Below, one piece after another: positions 51,342 to 61,795 of a DNA stretch of 64,000 nucleotides. Below the pieces are notes generated by a model. The model was not told the DNA's origin. It saw only the letters and a program-made list of their open reading frames with translations, and searched no databases. The number at the start of each line of letters is the position of its first letter. The stretch's first letter is position 1. Source of the DNA: DYCT01 sp051875715 (GTDB taxonomy: Bacteria; Bacteroidota; Bacteroidia; Bacteroidales; Bacteroidaceae); assembly GCA_051875715.1 (NCBI GenBank), contig JBJEHD010000031.1, positions 1 to 64,000 of the forward strand, given 5' to 3'. Position numbers and translations under genes: made by a program.

Positions 51342-52043
51342 TTATTGAGCCGACTGGAGAAAACGGACCGCCTTGGCAATGTCGCCCACGTGGTCCACAT
51401 CGAGAATCTTGCTGAACGGGTAGGCCTGCAGGCTGAGTCCCTCGGCCACCAGCTCGCGTTGGAAATTACGCATCCGCGAAAGCCCCTTCGCCATGCAGCG
51501 ATCCAACACGTCCAACGCATTGGACTGCAAGCAGTAGATGCCGCCTGAGATGAACCGGCAACCTTCCTCGTTGCGGTCGTGGAAGCCAGTGATGCGCAAT
51601 CCCTCGTCGGTGGAGATGTAGAGCGGTTTCTCGTCGTCGACGTAATCGGTCACGGCCATGTAGCCGTCCGCCTCGCCACAGGCGAAGGCCTCGATGAAGG
51701 AGGCGAACTCCGCCTCGCGGAAGATGGTGTCGACCGTGGTCAGGCAGAACTTGCCTCCCCGCAGGTATGGCGAGAGTTCGTAGAAACTGTGCATCGAGCT
51801 GGGGGTGCTCTTCACCACCACGCGCAGGGGCAATTCGGCCGCCAGCGTCTCCAGATGGCGCTTCACCAGCGCACTTTCGTTGTTGATGATGACCACCACC
51901 TCGTCCGCCCCGCAACGCATGAAGATGCGCACGAGCCGGTCGATCATGACGTCGTCGCCGAGCCGGGTCAGTGGTTTGGGCCACTCGGCCCCTTCCTGGG
52001 AAAGGCGGGAGCCTTCTCCCGCCGCTATGATTGCAAATTTCAT
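51342..52043 (-). CDS. NTP-transferase family nucleotidyltransferase
   Basis: 233 residues. The N terminus MKFAIIAAGEGSRLSQEGAE, WPKPLTRLG is the nucleotide-binding GxGxR...PK signature of sugar-phosphate nucleotidyltransferases; TTVDTIFRE holds the metal-binding Asp. In archaeal and thermophile inositol lipid pathways a CTP:inositol-1-phosphate cytidylyltransferase of this fold supplies CDP-inositol to a CDP-alcohol transferase. The gene order here suggests the same. It is first in the cluster, 30 bp after pdxA, with no obvious promoter between. Confidence 0.88.
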   Translation of the reverse strand: MKFAIIAAGEGSRLSQEGAEWPKPLTRLGDDVMIDRLVRIFMRCGADEVVVIINNESALVKRHLETLAAELPLRVVVKSTPSSMHSFYELSPYLRGGKFCLTTVDTIFREAEFASFIEAFACGEADGYMAVTDYVDDEKPLYISTDEGLRITGFHDRNEEGCRFISGGIYCLQSNALDVLDRCMAKGLSRMRNFQRELVAEGLSLQAYPFSKILDVDHVGDIAKAVRFLQSAQ

Positions 52044-52073
52044 GTTGTTCGTTTCGGTCAGCGTTCTTCTAAT

Positions 52074-53177
52074 TCAGACTTCTTCTTCCACCATGTCCAG
52101 TTTGAGTTTGTCGCTGTCGTCGCGCTTCTCGTAGTACTGCTTGCGCAGGGGGTTGGCGCGGGCGGCCTTCTCGCGCTGGCGGTTGCGGAAGATGTCGATG
52201 GCTGCGTAGACGGCCTGCCGGAACGAGTTCTCCTCGGCGACGCCCTTGCCGGCGATGTCGTAGGCCGTCCCGTGGGCCGGCGAGGTGCGCACGATGGGCA
52301 GGCCGGCGGTGTAGTTGACACCTCCGTCCATGGCCAGGGTCTTGAACGGGGCCAATCCCTGGTCGTGATACATGGCCAGGATGCCGTCGAAATGCGTAAA
52401 GCGGCCCGAGCCCATGAAACCATCGGCCGGATAGGGGCCGAAGCACTGGATGCCCTTCGCCACCATTTCCTTCAGAGCGGGGATGATGATCTCCGCCTCC
52501 TCGTGTCCGAGCAATCCGGCATCGCCGGCATGGGGGTTGAGCGAGAAAACAGCGATGCGCGGCGCGTCGATGCCGAAATCGTATTTCAGCGAATGGTGGA
52601 ACACGGTCAGTTTCTCCTTGATCAGCTGGGGCGTGAGCGTCGAAGCGATTTCGCCCACAGGGATGTGGCCGGTGACAAGGGCCACACGCAGGTCGTCCTT
52701 CATCAGAATCATCAGGGCTTTGCCGCCCTCGCCCACCCGCTCTTCGATGTACTCCGTATGGCCGGGGAAGTGGAAGCCCTCGCGCTGGATGGTGTGCTTG
52801 TTGATGGGGGCGGTGACCAGCACGTCGAACAGCCCCTCCCGATACTCGGCCAGCGCCTTCTCGAGGGCCTGCAGGGCGGCCTGTCCGGCCTCGGCCGTCG
52901 GTTTGGAAAACTCCACCTTCACCTCGTCGTCGGTGCAGTTGACCACGTTCAACTTGCCCGCGACGGCCTCGGCCGCACTGGCGATGATGCCGAAGTTGGT
53001 CTGGCTGTCGATGGCCTTGCGGTGGTAGGCCGCCACCTTGGGCGACCCGTATACGATGGGGGTACACAACTCCAGCATGGTGGGGTCGGCAAAGGTTTTC
53101 AATATCACCTCGTAGCCGATGCCGTTGATGTCGCCATGGGTGATGCCCACCCGTATTTTTCTTGTTTCTTCTGCCAC
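52074..53177 (-). CDS. pdxA: 4-hydroxythreonine-4-phosphate dehydrogenase
   Basis: 367 residues. Family signatures: GITHGDINGIGYEVILK, the metal-binding His in TGHIPVGEIASTLTPQLI, NPHAGDAGLLG, MYHDQGLAPFKTL and GLPIVRTSPAHGTAYDIAGK. It oxidises 4-phosphohydroxy-L-threonine for pyridoxal phosphate synthesis in the DXP-dependent route. 32 bp after the DUF4837 gene, so probably in the rlmN transcript. Confidence 0.96.
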   Translation of the reverse strand: MAEETRKIRVGITHGDINGIGYEVILKTFADPTMLELCTPIVYGSPKVAAYHRKAIDSQTNFGIIASAAEAVAGKLNVVNCTDDEVKVEFSKPTAEAGQAALQALEKALAEYREGLFDVLVTAPINKHTIQREGFHFPGHTEYIEERVGEGGKALMILMKDDLRVALVTGHIPVGEIASTLTPQLIKEKLTVFHHSLKYDFGIDAPRIAVFSLNPHAGDAGLLGHEEAEIIIPALKEMVAKGIQCFGPYPADGFMGSGRFTHFDGILAMYHDQGLAPFKTLAMDGGVNYTAGLPIVRTSPAHGTAYDIAGKGVAEENSFRQAVYAAIDIFRNRQREKAARANPLRKQYYEKRDDSDKLKLDMVEEEV

Positions 53178-53209
53178 GTCTTTACTATTTTTTTATATAA
53201 GGGATTGGT

Positions 53210-54226
53210 TTATTCCTGGGCCTGCGTCTCCGCAGGTTCGTTTATCTTCAAGGTATAGAGCGATGCCTCCATCTGGCGCATCAGGTTGCGCTTCAACTTG
53301 TCGGGCGAATAGATGAACACTTCGGCCACGACCACGCACTTCCGGGCCACGTCCACACGCGAATGCGATACGAACGGACCTCCCATCATGTCGCCCTTCA
53401 CATGCCACAGGCCCCGGGCCTCCATGGTGTAGACGCCCTGCACGCCCTTGTCGCGCACCTCGACCGAAAGCGAGTCGGTGGCCATGTACATGCCCGGACG
53501 TGCACCGGGGATGTTCGCCTTCATCACCGAGTCGCGCTTGTGGACGAAGTAGGCCTTCGTGAAGGTGTCGTCGGAGGTGTAGGGGAAACTGTACATGACG
53601 AAGTTCATGTCGGCCGTGGGGGCGTTGGTCGAAGCCCAGAAGAAATGGTCGCCCCGCTTGGAGTGGGTCAGTTCGGAAGGCAGCCAGATGTCGCACCCGA
53701 AAAGGTCGCGCGCCTGCTGGGCGATGAAGTCGCTGTGCTTGTCGCGAAGCAGCGCCACCTGCCGGTTCATCTCGCTGCTGACAAAGAAGTCGACGATGTT
53801 CTGACGCTGCTCGACCATGAAGGCCTCGAACGTGTCCTCGTCGGGCGCGCAAATGGTCATGATGGCCTGCGGGGCGGCATAGACGTCGCGCACGTACTTC
53901 AGCTTCGGCTGGGTGTAGATGGGCTGGATATCCGCCACGATGATGTTGCGAAACAGTTTCAGCGTGCTGTCGTAATAGCGGGGGTCGACGTTGGAGATGC
54001 GAAACGAACGCTCGCTTTGCGGAAGCCCGGGGACGTCGGTGTCGAGCACGTCGAACAAGGCACGGCCGGCCGGACGCTCCCACAGGCCGTTGTCGACCAC
54101 GACCAGGACCTCGTAGGGCCGGCCGCTCGATGTGGGGGTGAACACGGTGTTTTTGCCTTTGCCGCAACCGGTCAGGCTGAGCACGGCCAGCAGGGCCGCC
54201 AGATGGATGAATGTTTTCGTTCTCAT
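53210..54226 (-). CDS. DUF4837 lipoprotein
   Basis: 338 residues. Lipobox LSLTGC at C21. The mature part matches DUF4837: SSGRPYEVLVVVDNGLWERP, GRALFDVLDTDVPGLPQSE, FRISNVDPRYYDSTLKLFRN, TADMNFVMYSFPYTSDDTFT. Common in Bacteroidales, function unknown. Its start overlaps the rlmN stop by 4 nt and pdxA follows, an order I recall from other Bacteroidales. Confidence 0.9.
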   Translation of the reverse strand: MRTKTFIHLAALLAVLSLTGCGKGKNTVFTPTSSGRPYEVLVVVDNGLWERPAGRALFDVLDTDVPGLPQSERSFRISNVDPRYYDSTLKLFRNIIVADIQPIYTQPKLKYVRDVYAAPQAIMTICAPDEDTFEAFMVEQRQNIVDFFVSSEMNRQVALLRDKHSDFIAQQARDLFGCDIWLPSELTHSKRGDHFFWASTNAPTADMNFVMYSFPYTSDDTFTKAYFVHKRDSVMKANIPGARPGMYMATDSLSVEVRDKGVQGVYTMEARGLWHVKGDMMGGPFVSHSRVDVARKCVVVAEVFIYSPDKLKRNLMRQMEASLYTLKINEPAETQAQE

Positions 54227-55272
54227 GGATGTATCGTTGTTTCTTCGTTCTGTTTCTTCTGAGTGGACAGCATGCCACAGGCGGCGAAGATGTCCTCACC
54301 ACGCGAAGCCCGGATGGTGGTGAACACACCGTGGGAGGTCAGGTAGTCGCGGAAGGCCAGCATGGTGTCGGCCGACGCGCCTTTCAGGTCCACGCCGGGG
54401 ATGGCATGGAAGCGGATGAGGTTGACCCGGCAGTCGACGCCCCGCAGCAGACGCACCAACTCCTTGGCATACAGGAGGCTGTCGTTCAGTCCGCCGAAGA
54501 CGATGTACTCGAACGAGAGCCGGCGCTGCTTGCTGAAGTCGTACGCACGAAGCGTCTCCACAATTTCGGCGATGGGGAAGGCCCGTTCGGCAGGCATCAG
54601 GTCGGCACGCAGGGCGGAAACGGGCGAATGGAGGCTGATGGCCAAATGGCACTCGCTCTCTTCGATGAAGCGGCGCAACCCCTTCCGAAGGCCGACGGAC
54701 GAAACCGTGATACGGCGCGGACTCCAGCCGCATCCGTAGTCGGACGTGAGGATTTCCAGGGCTTTCAGCACCTCGTCGAGGTTGTCGAAAGGCTCGCCCA
54801 TGCCCATGAACACCAGGTTGGTCAGCGTGTCGCGCTCGGGGATGGAGAACACTTGGTTGAGAATCTCTCCGGCCGAAAGGCTGCCGGAGAAACCCTGCTT
54901 GCCGGTCATGCAGAACTTACAGTTCATCTTGCACCCGACCTGCGAAGACACGCACAGGGTGGCCCGGTCGTTGTCGGGGATATAGACGGCCTCGACGTAC
55001 AGCCCCCTGCCCGCCTCGAAGAGGTACTTCACCGTCCCGTCCACCGAACGGGCTTCGTGCACGGGGGGAGTGGCCCCGACCGTGTAGTCCTCCTTCAGAC
55101 GGTCGCGCTGCTTCAGCGACAAGTTGGTCATGTCGTCGATGTCCGTCACCTTCTTCTGGTAGAGCCAGGAGGCAATCTGCTTGGCGGCGAACCTCGGCAT
55201 GTCCATCCGGGCTGCCATCTCCTGCAGTTCGGGCAAAGTCATGCCCAGGAGTCTGTTTTTACGCATTTCCAT
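54223..55272 (-). CDS. rlmN: 23S rRNA (adenine-2503-C2)/tRNA methyltransferase RlmN
   Basis: 349 residues, radical SAM enzyme. The CxxxCxxC cluster is in QVGCKMNCKFCMTGKQG; GMGEPFDN is conserved, and the catalytic C-terminal Cys is in FAACGML. It methylates C2 of A2503 in 23S rRNA and A37 in some tRNAs. ATG 55272 follows a good RBS (AGAGGAAAAG); an earlier TTG at 55290 is less likely. -7 element TATGTTTG at 55306-55299. It heads the run rlmN-DUF4837-pdxA-inositol cluster. Confidence 0.96.
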   Translation of the reverse strand: MEMRKNRLLGMTLPELQEMAARMDMPRFAAKQIASWLYQKKVTDIDDMTNLSLKQRDRLKEDYTVGATPPVHEARSVDGTVKYLFEAGRGLYVEAVYIPDNDRATLCVSSQVGCKMNCKFCMTGKQGFSGSLSAGEILNQVFSIPERDTLTNLVFMGMGEPFDNLDEVLKALEILTSDYGCGWSPRRITVSSVGLRKGLRRFIEESECHLAISLHSPVSALRADLMPAERAFPIAEIVETLRAYDFSKQRRLSFEYIVFGGLNDSLLYAKELVRLLRGVDCRVNLIRFHAIPGVDLKGASADTMLAFRDYLTSHGVFTTIRASRGEDIFAACGMLSTQKKQNEETTIHP

Positions 55273-55298
55273 CTTTTCCTCTTGTAACAATCAGCCTG

Positions 55299-55306
55299 CA
55301 AACATA
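55299..55306 (-). promoter_or_regulatory. -7 element of the rlmN operon
   Basis: TATGTTTG on the minus strand, 26 bp before the rlmN ATG. The space 55273-55640 holds this element and the 163-bp repeat copy; 55320-55418 shows nothing that I recognise. Confidence 0.5.
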
Positions 55307-55418
55307 CACATTTTTGCCGACACCCGCTGCGCATCCCCCGAAAAACTTGCCGTCAGGCTCCGCGTTTTCGGGTTTTCGGCTGCGAAGGGGAGGCTAAGCC
55401 AGGCCTCATAAAAGGAAA

Positions 55419-55581
55419 GAGGCTGTGTCAAAACTGAATGTTTTGGCGCAGCCTCAAAGGTGCGTCAGAATGGTCGAGATGCAAGGCGCTGAGGCTGAGG
55501 CCGAAGGGAGTGTACTGGCGTACACGACCAAGGCCGAATGCCGATAGCAACGCCGCAGATTGGCCATTATGACACACCGCC
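55419..55581 (-). repeat. 163-bp dispersed repeat, copy B
   Basis: Reverse complement of 93-255 with two substitutions and a different hairpin loop. Read on the minus strand it lies 59 bp after the beta-barrel protein stop and ends in GAGGCTGcGCCAAAA/TTTTGACACAGCCTC followed by TTTCCTTTT, a good terminator shape for that gene. Confidence 0.88.
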
Positions 55582-55640
55582 CCGGAGGCCGGAGGCGGAG
55601 AGGTCCGGACGTTTATGCCTGCACCCGGCCGAAGCCGACG

Positions 55641-56165
55641 TCAGAATTCGTACTTGATGGAGAGCCGCAGGCTGTTCGGGTCGAAATCGAGGCCCGACAC
55701 ACTGGCGTTGGCTCCTGCACCGGCAAACTTGTCGCGATAGCCCAAGAATCCGTAGTGGGCCTCCAAGCAGATGTGCTTGGTGGCTTCGAACGCGATGCCC
55801 GGCTTGAAACCTACCTCGAAGCCGTTGTCACTATCGTCGGCACCCTTGAACTTCTGTGTAGAGAAGCCCAGCGAACCGTCGACGAACAAGCGAACGATGC
55901 CCTTGTTGAAGAAGATGTAGCGGGCATACGGGGCGATGATGAAACTGTTGCTTTTGATGGTATGCTCCTTGTCGTGCGCATAGGCCAGTTCGCATCCGAG
56001 TGCCCATTTCGGCGTGAAATAATAGCCCACCTCGGGGGCCAGTTCAAACGAGTTGTAACTGCGGTCGTCGTCGTGCGTCCACGACAGAGCACCACCTACA
56101 TAAACCTGCGCACTGGCCGACACGGCCATCAGCGCCACTACGAACGAAATCAGAATTTTCTTCAT
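55641..56165 (-). CDS. small outer-membrane beta-barrel protein
   Basis: 174 residues. Signal peptide MKKILISFVVALMAVSASAQ, then alternating amphipathic strands (VYVGGALSWTHDDD, NSFELAPEVGYYFTPKWALG, FEVGFKPGIAFEATKHI) and the terminal LRLSIKYEF, ending in Phe as outer-membrane barrels do. Porin-like or OmpW/OmpX-sized; function unknown. Own promoter: TATCTTTG at 56261-56254. Short leader of about 80 nt. Confidence 0.88.
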   Translation of the reverse strand: MKKILISFVVALMAVSASAQVYVGGALSWTHDDDRSYNSFELAPEVGYYFTPKWALGCELAYAHDKEHTIKSNSFIIAPYARYIFFNKGIVRLFVDGSLGFSTQKFKGADDSDNGFEVGFKPGIAFEATKHICLEAHYGFLGYRDKFAGAGANASVSGLDFDPNSLRLSIKYEF

Positions 56166-56253
56166 TTTCCTTTCTATGTTTTTAGTTAATTGATATGCAC
56201 CGGATCCGCCTCAGCGTCATACGCCGGCAGGGGGCTGATGCAGAAAAACGGGC

Positions 56254-56261
56254 GCAAAGAT
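56254..56261 (-). promoter_or_regulatory. -7 element of the beta-barrel gene
   Basis: TATCTTTG on the minus strand, 88 bp before the start codon. No -33 element recognised. Confidence 0.45.
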
Positions 56262-56323
56262 AGTGCATAGAAACATGGCACATGCCCTTCCACCCGTATT
56301 TTTTTTGACCGAGAAGGCAGTCA

Positions 56324-57271
56324 TCATCCCTTCTGACCACTTTCCGCCCGGTTTGTGCTTCGCTGCACCAAGGCCCGAAAGGCCGACGGATAGGGTGTTT
56401 CGAACTGCATCGGCTGCCCGGTGACGGGATGGCGGAAGCAGAGGCGGAAGGCGTGCAGGGCCAGACGACCGATGGGGTCCACCTCCTCGCGCCCGTAGCG
56501 TTTGTCGCCCACCACGGGGTGGCCGAGGTCTTGCATGTGTACGCGTATCTGATTCTTGCGTCCGGTCTCGAGATGCAGTTCCAGCAACGAGTATCCATTG
56601 GCCCGCTTGATGGTCCGGTAGTGGGTCACCGAGTGCTTGCCCACCCCGTCGTCGTAGGCCGACGAACTGACGTAGAGCTTCCGGTCGGTCAGGAACGACT
56701 CCACGGTGCCGCCGTCCTTCTCCATGTCGCCGTCCACCACGGCCACGTAGCGCCGGTCTGTCACGATGGCGTGCCAGTTGTCGCGCAGGGTGTGCTGCGT
56801 CTTTTCGTCCTTGGCGTACATCATCAGCCCCGACGTCTCCCGGTCGAGCCGGTGCACCACGTAGATGCGGCTGTTCGGATGCTGGCGTTTCACGTATTCG
56901 CCCAAGATGTGCTGTGCCGTCCGCTCTTTCACATGGTCGGTCGCCACCGAAAGAAGCCCCTCCTTCTTTTCCACGACAATCAGGTACGGGTCCTCGTAGA
57001 CAATCTTCAGCATGGGGTTGTGGAACTCGTGCCGGTTCTTTTCGCGTCCCACGCTCACCTTCATGCCCGGCTGGAGGGGCGTGTTGAACTGTGTCGTGAT
57101 GCGCCCGTCCACCAAGACGGCCCGTCCGCCCAGCAGGTTCTTCACCTTCGTCCGGCTGATGCCGTCCATGGCTTTCAGCAAGAAGGGCATCAGCTCCGAC
57201 GGCTCCTTCACCACATAGTCCGTGTAGCGCGGTCCGGCCTGCGGACCACAAGGGGTATTCGATTTCTTCAT
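56324..57271 (-). CDS. RluA-family pseudouridine synthase
   Basis: 315 residues. N-terminal S4 RNA-binding domain (about 28-85, SRTKVKNLLGGRAVLVDGR) and a catalytic RluA domain with HRLDRETSGLMMYAKDE carrying the catalytic Asp, LETGRKNQIRVHMQDLGHPV and GDKRYG. It isomerises uridine in rRNA or tRNA; the exact site cannot be told. The start overlaps the rlmD stop by 4 nt, so two RNA-modifying enzymes are coupled. Confidence 0.93.
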   Translation of the reverse strand: MKKSNTPCGPQAGPRYTDYVVKEPSELMPFLLKAMDGISRTKVKNLLGGRAVLVDGRITTQFNTPLQPGMKVSVGREKNRHEFHNPMLKIVYEDPYLIVVEKKEGLLSVATDHVKERTAQHILGEYVKRQHPNSRIYVVHRLDRETSGLMMYAKDEKTQHTLRDNWHAIVTDRRYVAVVDGDMEKDGGTVESFLTDRKLYVSSSAYDDGVGKHSVTHYRTIKRANGYSLLELHLETGRKNQIRVHMQDLGHPVVGDKRYGREEVDPIGRLALHAFRLCFRHPVTGQPMQFETPYPSAFRALVQRSTNRAESGQKG

Positions 57272-58698
57272 GCGTTGTCCTTTCTTTTTTCAAGCAAGAC
57301 GACATTCTCTACATGCTGCGTGTGGGGGAACATATCGACGGGCTGCACGGCCACAACCCGGTATTTCGCATCGAGCAGCGTGAGGTCGCGTGCCTGCGTG
57401 GCGGGGTTGCAGCTGACGTAGACAATCCGTTCGGGCTCGGCCATCAGGATGACGTCCACCACGTCGGGGTGCATGCCGGCCCGGGGCGGGTCGGTGATGA
57501 TGACGTCGGGGCGTCCGTGGCTTTCGACGAACGCAGGGGTCAGGATGTCCTTCATGTCGCCGGCATAGAAGAGCGTGTTGGTGATGCCGTTGAGTTCGGC
57601 GTTGACCTTGGCGTCCTCGATGGCCTCGGGCACGTATTCGATGCCGACGACCTGACGGGCCTTCCCGGCCACGAAATTGGCGATGGTGCCCGTGCCGGTG
57701 TAAAGGTCGTAGACCAGTTCGTTCCCCGTCAGCCCGGCAAACGAACGGGCCACCTTGTAGAGCTCATACGCCTGCTCGGAGTTGGTCTGGTAGAACGACT
57801 TCGGCCCGACCTTGAAACGCAAGCCCTCCATCTCCTCCAGCATGTGGTCCTTGCCCTTGAACACGTGTACGGGCAGGTCGGAGAAGGTGTCGTTGCACTT
57901 GTTGTTGACCACGTAGAGCAGCGAGGTGATCTGCGGGAAGCGGTCGGCCACGAACGTCAGCAACTGCTCCAGCAGGACCATCTCCGCCGGCTCCACAATC
58001 TTGCACACCAGGATGACCATGAGTTCGCCCGTCGACGAGTTGCGGATGATGATGTTGCGCAACAGGCCCTCCTGCGTACGCAGGTTGAAGAAGGCGTAGT
58101 GGTGCTCGTAGGCATAATCGCGCACGGCGTTGCGGATTTGGTTGGACACATCGTCCTGCAGCCAGCACTTTTCGATGGCCAGCACCTTGTCGAACGCACC
58201 GGGGATGTGAAACCCGACGGCGTTCATCTGGTCGTATTTTACGTCGGCCGCCACCTCTTCTTCGGTCAGCCACCGTTTGTTCGAGAAGGTGAACTCCAAC
58301 TTGTTGCGGTAGCACTGGGTCTTCTTCGAACCCAGGATGGGCGATATCTCGGGCAACGCCACCTTGCCGATGCGGGTGAGGTTGTCCACCACCTGCTGTT
58401 GCTTGTAGCGAAGCTGCTCCTCGTAGGGCAGGCATTGCCACTTGCATCCGCCGCACACGCCGAAATGCTGGCAGAAGGGCACTGCCCTCATGGCCGACTT
58501 CTCGTGGAAGCGCACGGCCACGGCCTCGGCATAATGATGTTTCTTGCGCGTCAGTTTCAGGTCGACCACGTCGCCCGGGACGACGTAGGGGACAAATACC
58601 ACCAGGTCGTCGACACGGGCCAGGGCCTTGCCCTCGGCAGCCACGTCGGTGATGGTTACTTTTTCCAGGATAGGAAGTTCTTTTTTCTTTCTTGCCAC
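57268..58698 (-). CDS. rlmD: 23S rRNA (uracil-1939-C5)-methyltransferase RlmD
   Basis: 476 residues. TRAM domain at the N terminus, a 4Fe-4S Cys cluster (FCQHFGVCGGCKWQC), and a class I methyltransferase domain with YDLYTGTGTIANFVA, DPPRAGMHPDVVDVI and the catalytic Cys in YVSCNPATQARDL. The family also includes RlmCD/TrmA-like enzymes; the Fe-S cluster favours RlmD. Overlaps the pseudouridine synthase gene by 4 nt. Confidence 0.93.
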   Translation of the reverse strand: MARKKKELPILEKVTITDVAAEGKALARVDDLVVFVPYVVPGDVVDLKLTRKKHHYAEAVAVRFHEKSAMRAVPFCQHFGVCGGCKWQCLPYEEQLRYKQQQVVDNLTRIGKVALPEISPILGSKKTQCYRNKLEFTFSNKRWLTEEEVAADVKYDQMNAVGFHIPGAFDKVLAIEKCWLQDDVSNQIRNAVRDYAYEHHYAFFNLRTQEGLLRNIIIRNSSTGELMVILVCKIVEPAEMVLLEQLLTFVADRFPQITSLLYVVNNKCNDTFSDLPVHVFKGKDHMLEEMEGLRFKVGPKSFYQTNSEQAYELYKVARSFAGLTGNELVYDLYTGTGTIANFVAGKARQVVGIEYVPEAIEDAKVNAELNGITNTLFYAGDMKDILTPAFVESHGRPDVIITDPPRAGMHPDVVDVILMAEPERIVYVSCNPATQARDLTLLDAKYRVVAVQPVDMFPHTQHVENVVLLEKRKDNA

Positions 58699-58723
58699 TT
58701 GCGAATGAGGATTGTGTTTATAC

Positions 58724-60271
58724 TTAGTTGTTGTTTCCTTTCTTTACCTTTTCCAACAGCGTGCTCAGACGTCCGACCACGTCGGGGTGCGCCTCGGCCA
58801 CGTCGGTCCGCTCAGACGGGTCGGCCTGCAGGTCGTAAAGTTGCGGACGGGGCGAATTGCCCAGTTCGGTCTTCGTCCAGAACTCGAGGGCGGGCTTGTC
58901 GCTCGGCTCGATGTACTTCCACCGGCCGGACACGAGGGCCAGCGTGTTGTCCAGGTTCTGTTGCACGATGCAGTCCCGGTCGGCATCCGACTCGCCCAGC
59001 AGTTCCGGCAAACGGTTCTGGCTGTCGGGGGCAGACCCCTCGCCGACAGGCTGGCCGATGAGGGCCGCCAACGAAGCGTACACGTCGACCTGCGAGAAGA
59101 GGGCCTCCTGCACGCCCGGACGGATGCGTTCGGGCCAGCGTACCAGAAAGGGGATGCGCGTGCCGGCCTCGTAGGCACTGTATTTCCCGCCCCGGTAGAT
59201 GCCCATGGGCGTATGTCCGTTCAGCATCTCGCGTGCCTGGTCCTGATAGCCATCGTCGATGACGGGGCCGTTGTCGCTGGTGAACACCAGCAAGGTGTTG
59301 TCCGCCAGGCCCAGGCTGTCCAGCGTGTGCATGATTTCGCCGATGGTCCAATCCAACTGAAGGATGACATCGCCACGTGTGCCCAGTCCGCTCTTGCCGG
59401 CAAAACGCGGATGAGGGATGCGGGGGACGTGCACGTCCTGCGTACCCATATAAAGGAAGAAGGGCTCGTCCTTGTGGCGGACGATGAACTGCTTGGCTTT
59501 CGATGTGATGGTGTCGGCGATGTCCTCGTCCACCCAGAGGGCCGACTTGCCTCCGGTCATCCAGCCGATGCGTGGGATGCCGTTGATGATGGTGTTGCAA
59601 TGGCCCTGGCTGGGCTTCAGGCGCACGAGTTCGGGGTTCTCGGTGGCCGTGGGCCAGTCGCCCACCTTGTGGTCGTAGCTCACGGTGATGGGGTCGGACG
59701 GGTCGAGGCCGACCACCCGCCCGTTTTCGACGAACACGCAGGGGACACGGTCGACCGTGGCGGGGATGACGAACTCATAATCGAAACCGATGCTCTGGGT
59801 GTTGGGCGAGATGGGCTGGTTGAAGTCCGTACCGCCCTTTGCGCCCAGGCCCAGATGCCACTTTCCGACTACACCGGTGGCATAGCCGGCCTGCTTCATC
59901 ACATCAGCCAGGGTGACACAGGCCGTGTCGATGATTAGTTCAGAGTTGCCCGGGGCGATACCTGTATTCTGCTGCCGCCAGGGATACATGCCCGTAAGCA
60001 GTCCGAAGCGCGAAGGCGTGCTGGTGGCCGAGGTGGCATACGCATTGGTGAAGCGCAACCCCTGGGCAGCCAGGCTGTCGAGGTTGGGAGTTTGCACCTT
60101 CGTGGCCCCGTAGCAACTGAGGTCGCCAATGCCAAGGTCGTCGGCATAGATGTAAATGACATTAGGCTGCACCCGGGCAGCCTGCTGGGTTTTCGAAGCG
60201 GTCTCACTGCACGAAGCCAAGGCTGCCAGCCCAGGCACGAGGGACAACCAGATGGGGGAATTCGTTTTCAT
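58724..60271 (-). CDS. S-type sulfatase lipoprotein
   Basis: 515 residues. Lipobox ALASC near the N terminus. Sulfatase metal-binding DD in IYADDLGIGDLSCYG; catalytic motif STPSR (Ser, about residue 84) in ATSATSTPSRFGLLTGMYPW, the serine variant that is converted to formylglycine by anSME. Also GKWHLG and TSDNGPV. It should cleave sulfate esters from host or dietary glycans in the periplasm or at the surface. An in-frame ATG at 60277 adds two residues. No maturase or glycosidase lies nearby, so it is not in a visible polysaccharide locus. Confidence 0.93.
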   Translation of the reverse strand: MKTNSPIWLSLVPGLAALASCSETASKTQQAARVQPNVIYIYADDLGIGDLSCYGATKVQTPNLDSLAAQGLRFTNAYATSATSTPSRFGLLTGMYPWRQQNTGIAPGNSELIIDTACVTLADVMKQAGYATGVVGKWHLGLGAKGGTDFNQPISPNTQSIGFDYEFVIPATVDRVPCVFVENGRVVGLDPSDPITVSYDHKVGDWPTATENPELVRLKPSQGHCNTIINGIPRIGWMTGGKSALWVDEDIADTITSKAKQFIVRHKDEPFFLYMGTQDVHVPRIPHPRFAGKSGLGTRGDVILQLDWTIGEIMHTLDSLGLADNTLLVFTSDNGPVIDDGYQDQAREMLNGHTPMGIYRGGKYSAYEAGTRIPFLVRWPERIRPGVQEALFSQVDVYASLAALIGQPVGEGSAPDSQNRLPELLGESDADRDCIVQQNLDNTLALVSGRWKYIEPSDKPALEFWTKTELGNSPRPQLYDLQADPSERTDVAEAHPDVVGRLSTLLEKVKKGNNN

Positions 60272-60328
60272 AAGCATGGATGTATTACGTTGTATTTTAT
60301 CGATTCATTGTTTCTGTTACAAAAAGCC

Positions 60329-61786
<1,458 letters not shown>

Positions 61787-61795
61787 CGGTTATGC

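Noticed and set aside
58724..60271. Polysaccharide utilisation locus around the sulfatase
   Set aside because: No SusC/SusD pair, glycosidase or hybrid two-component gene next to it.
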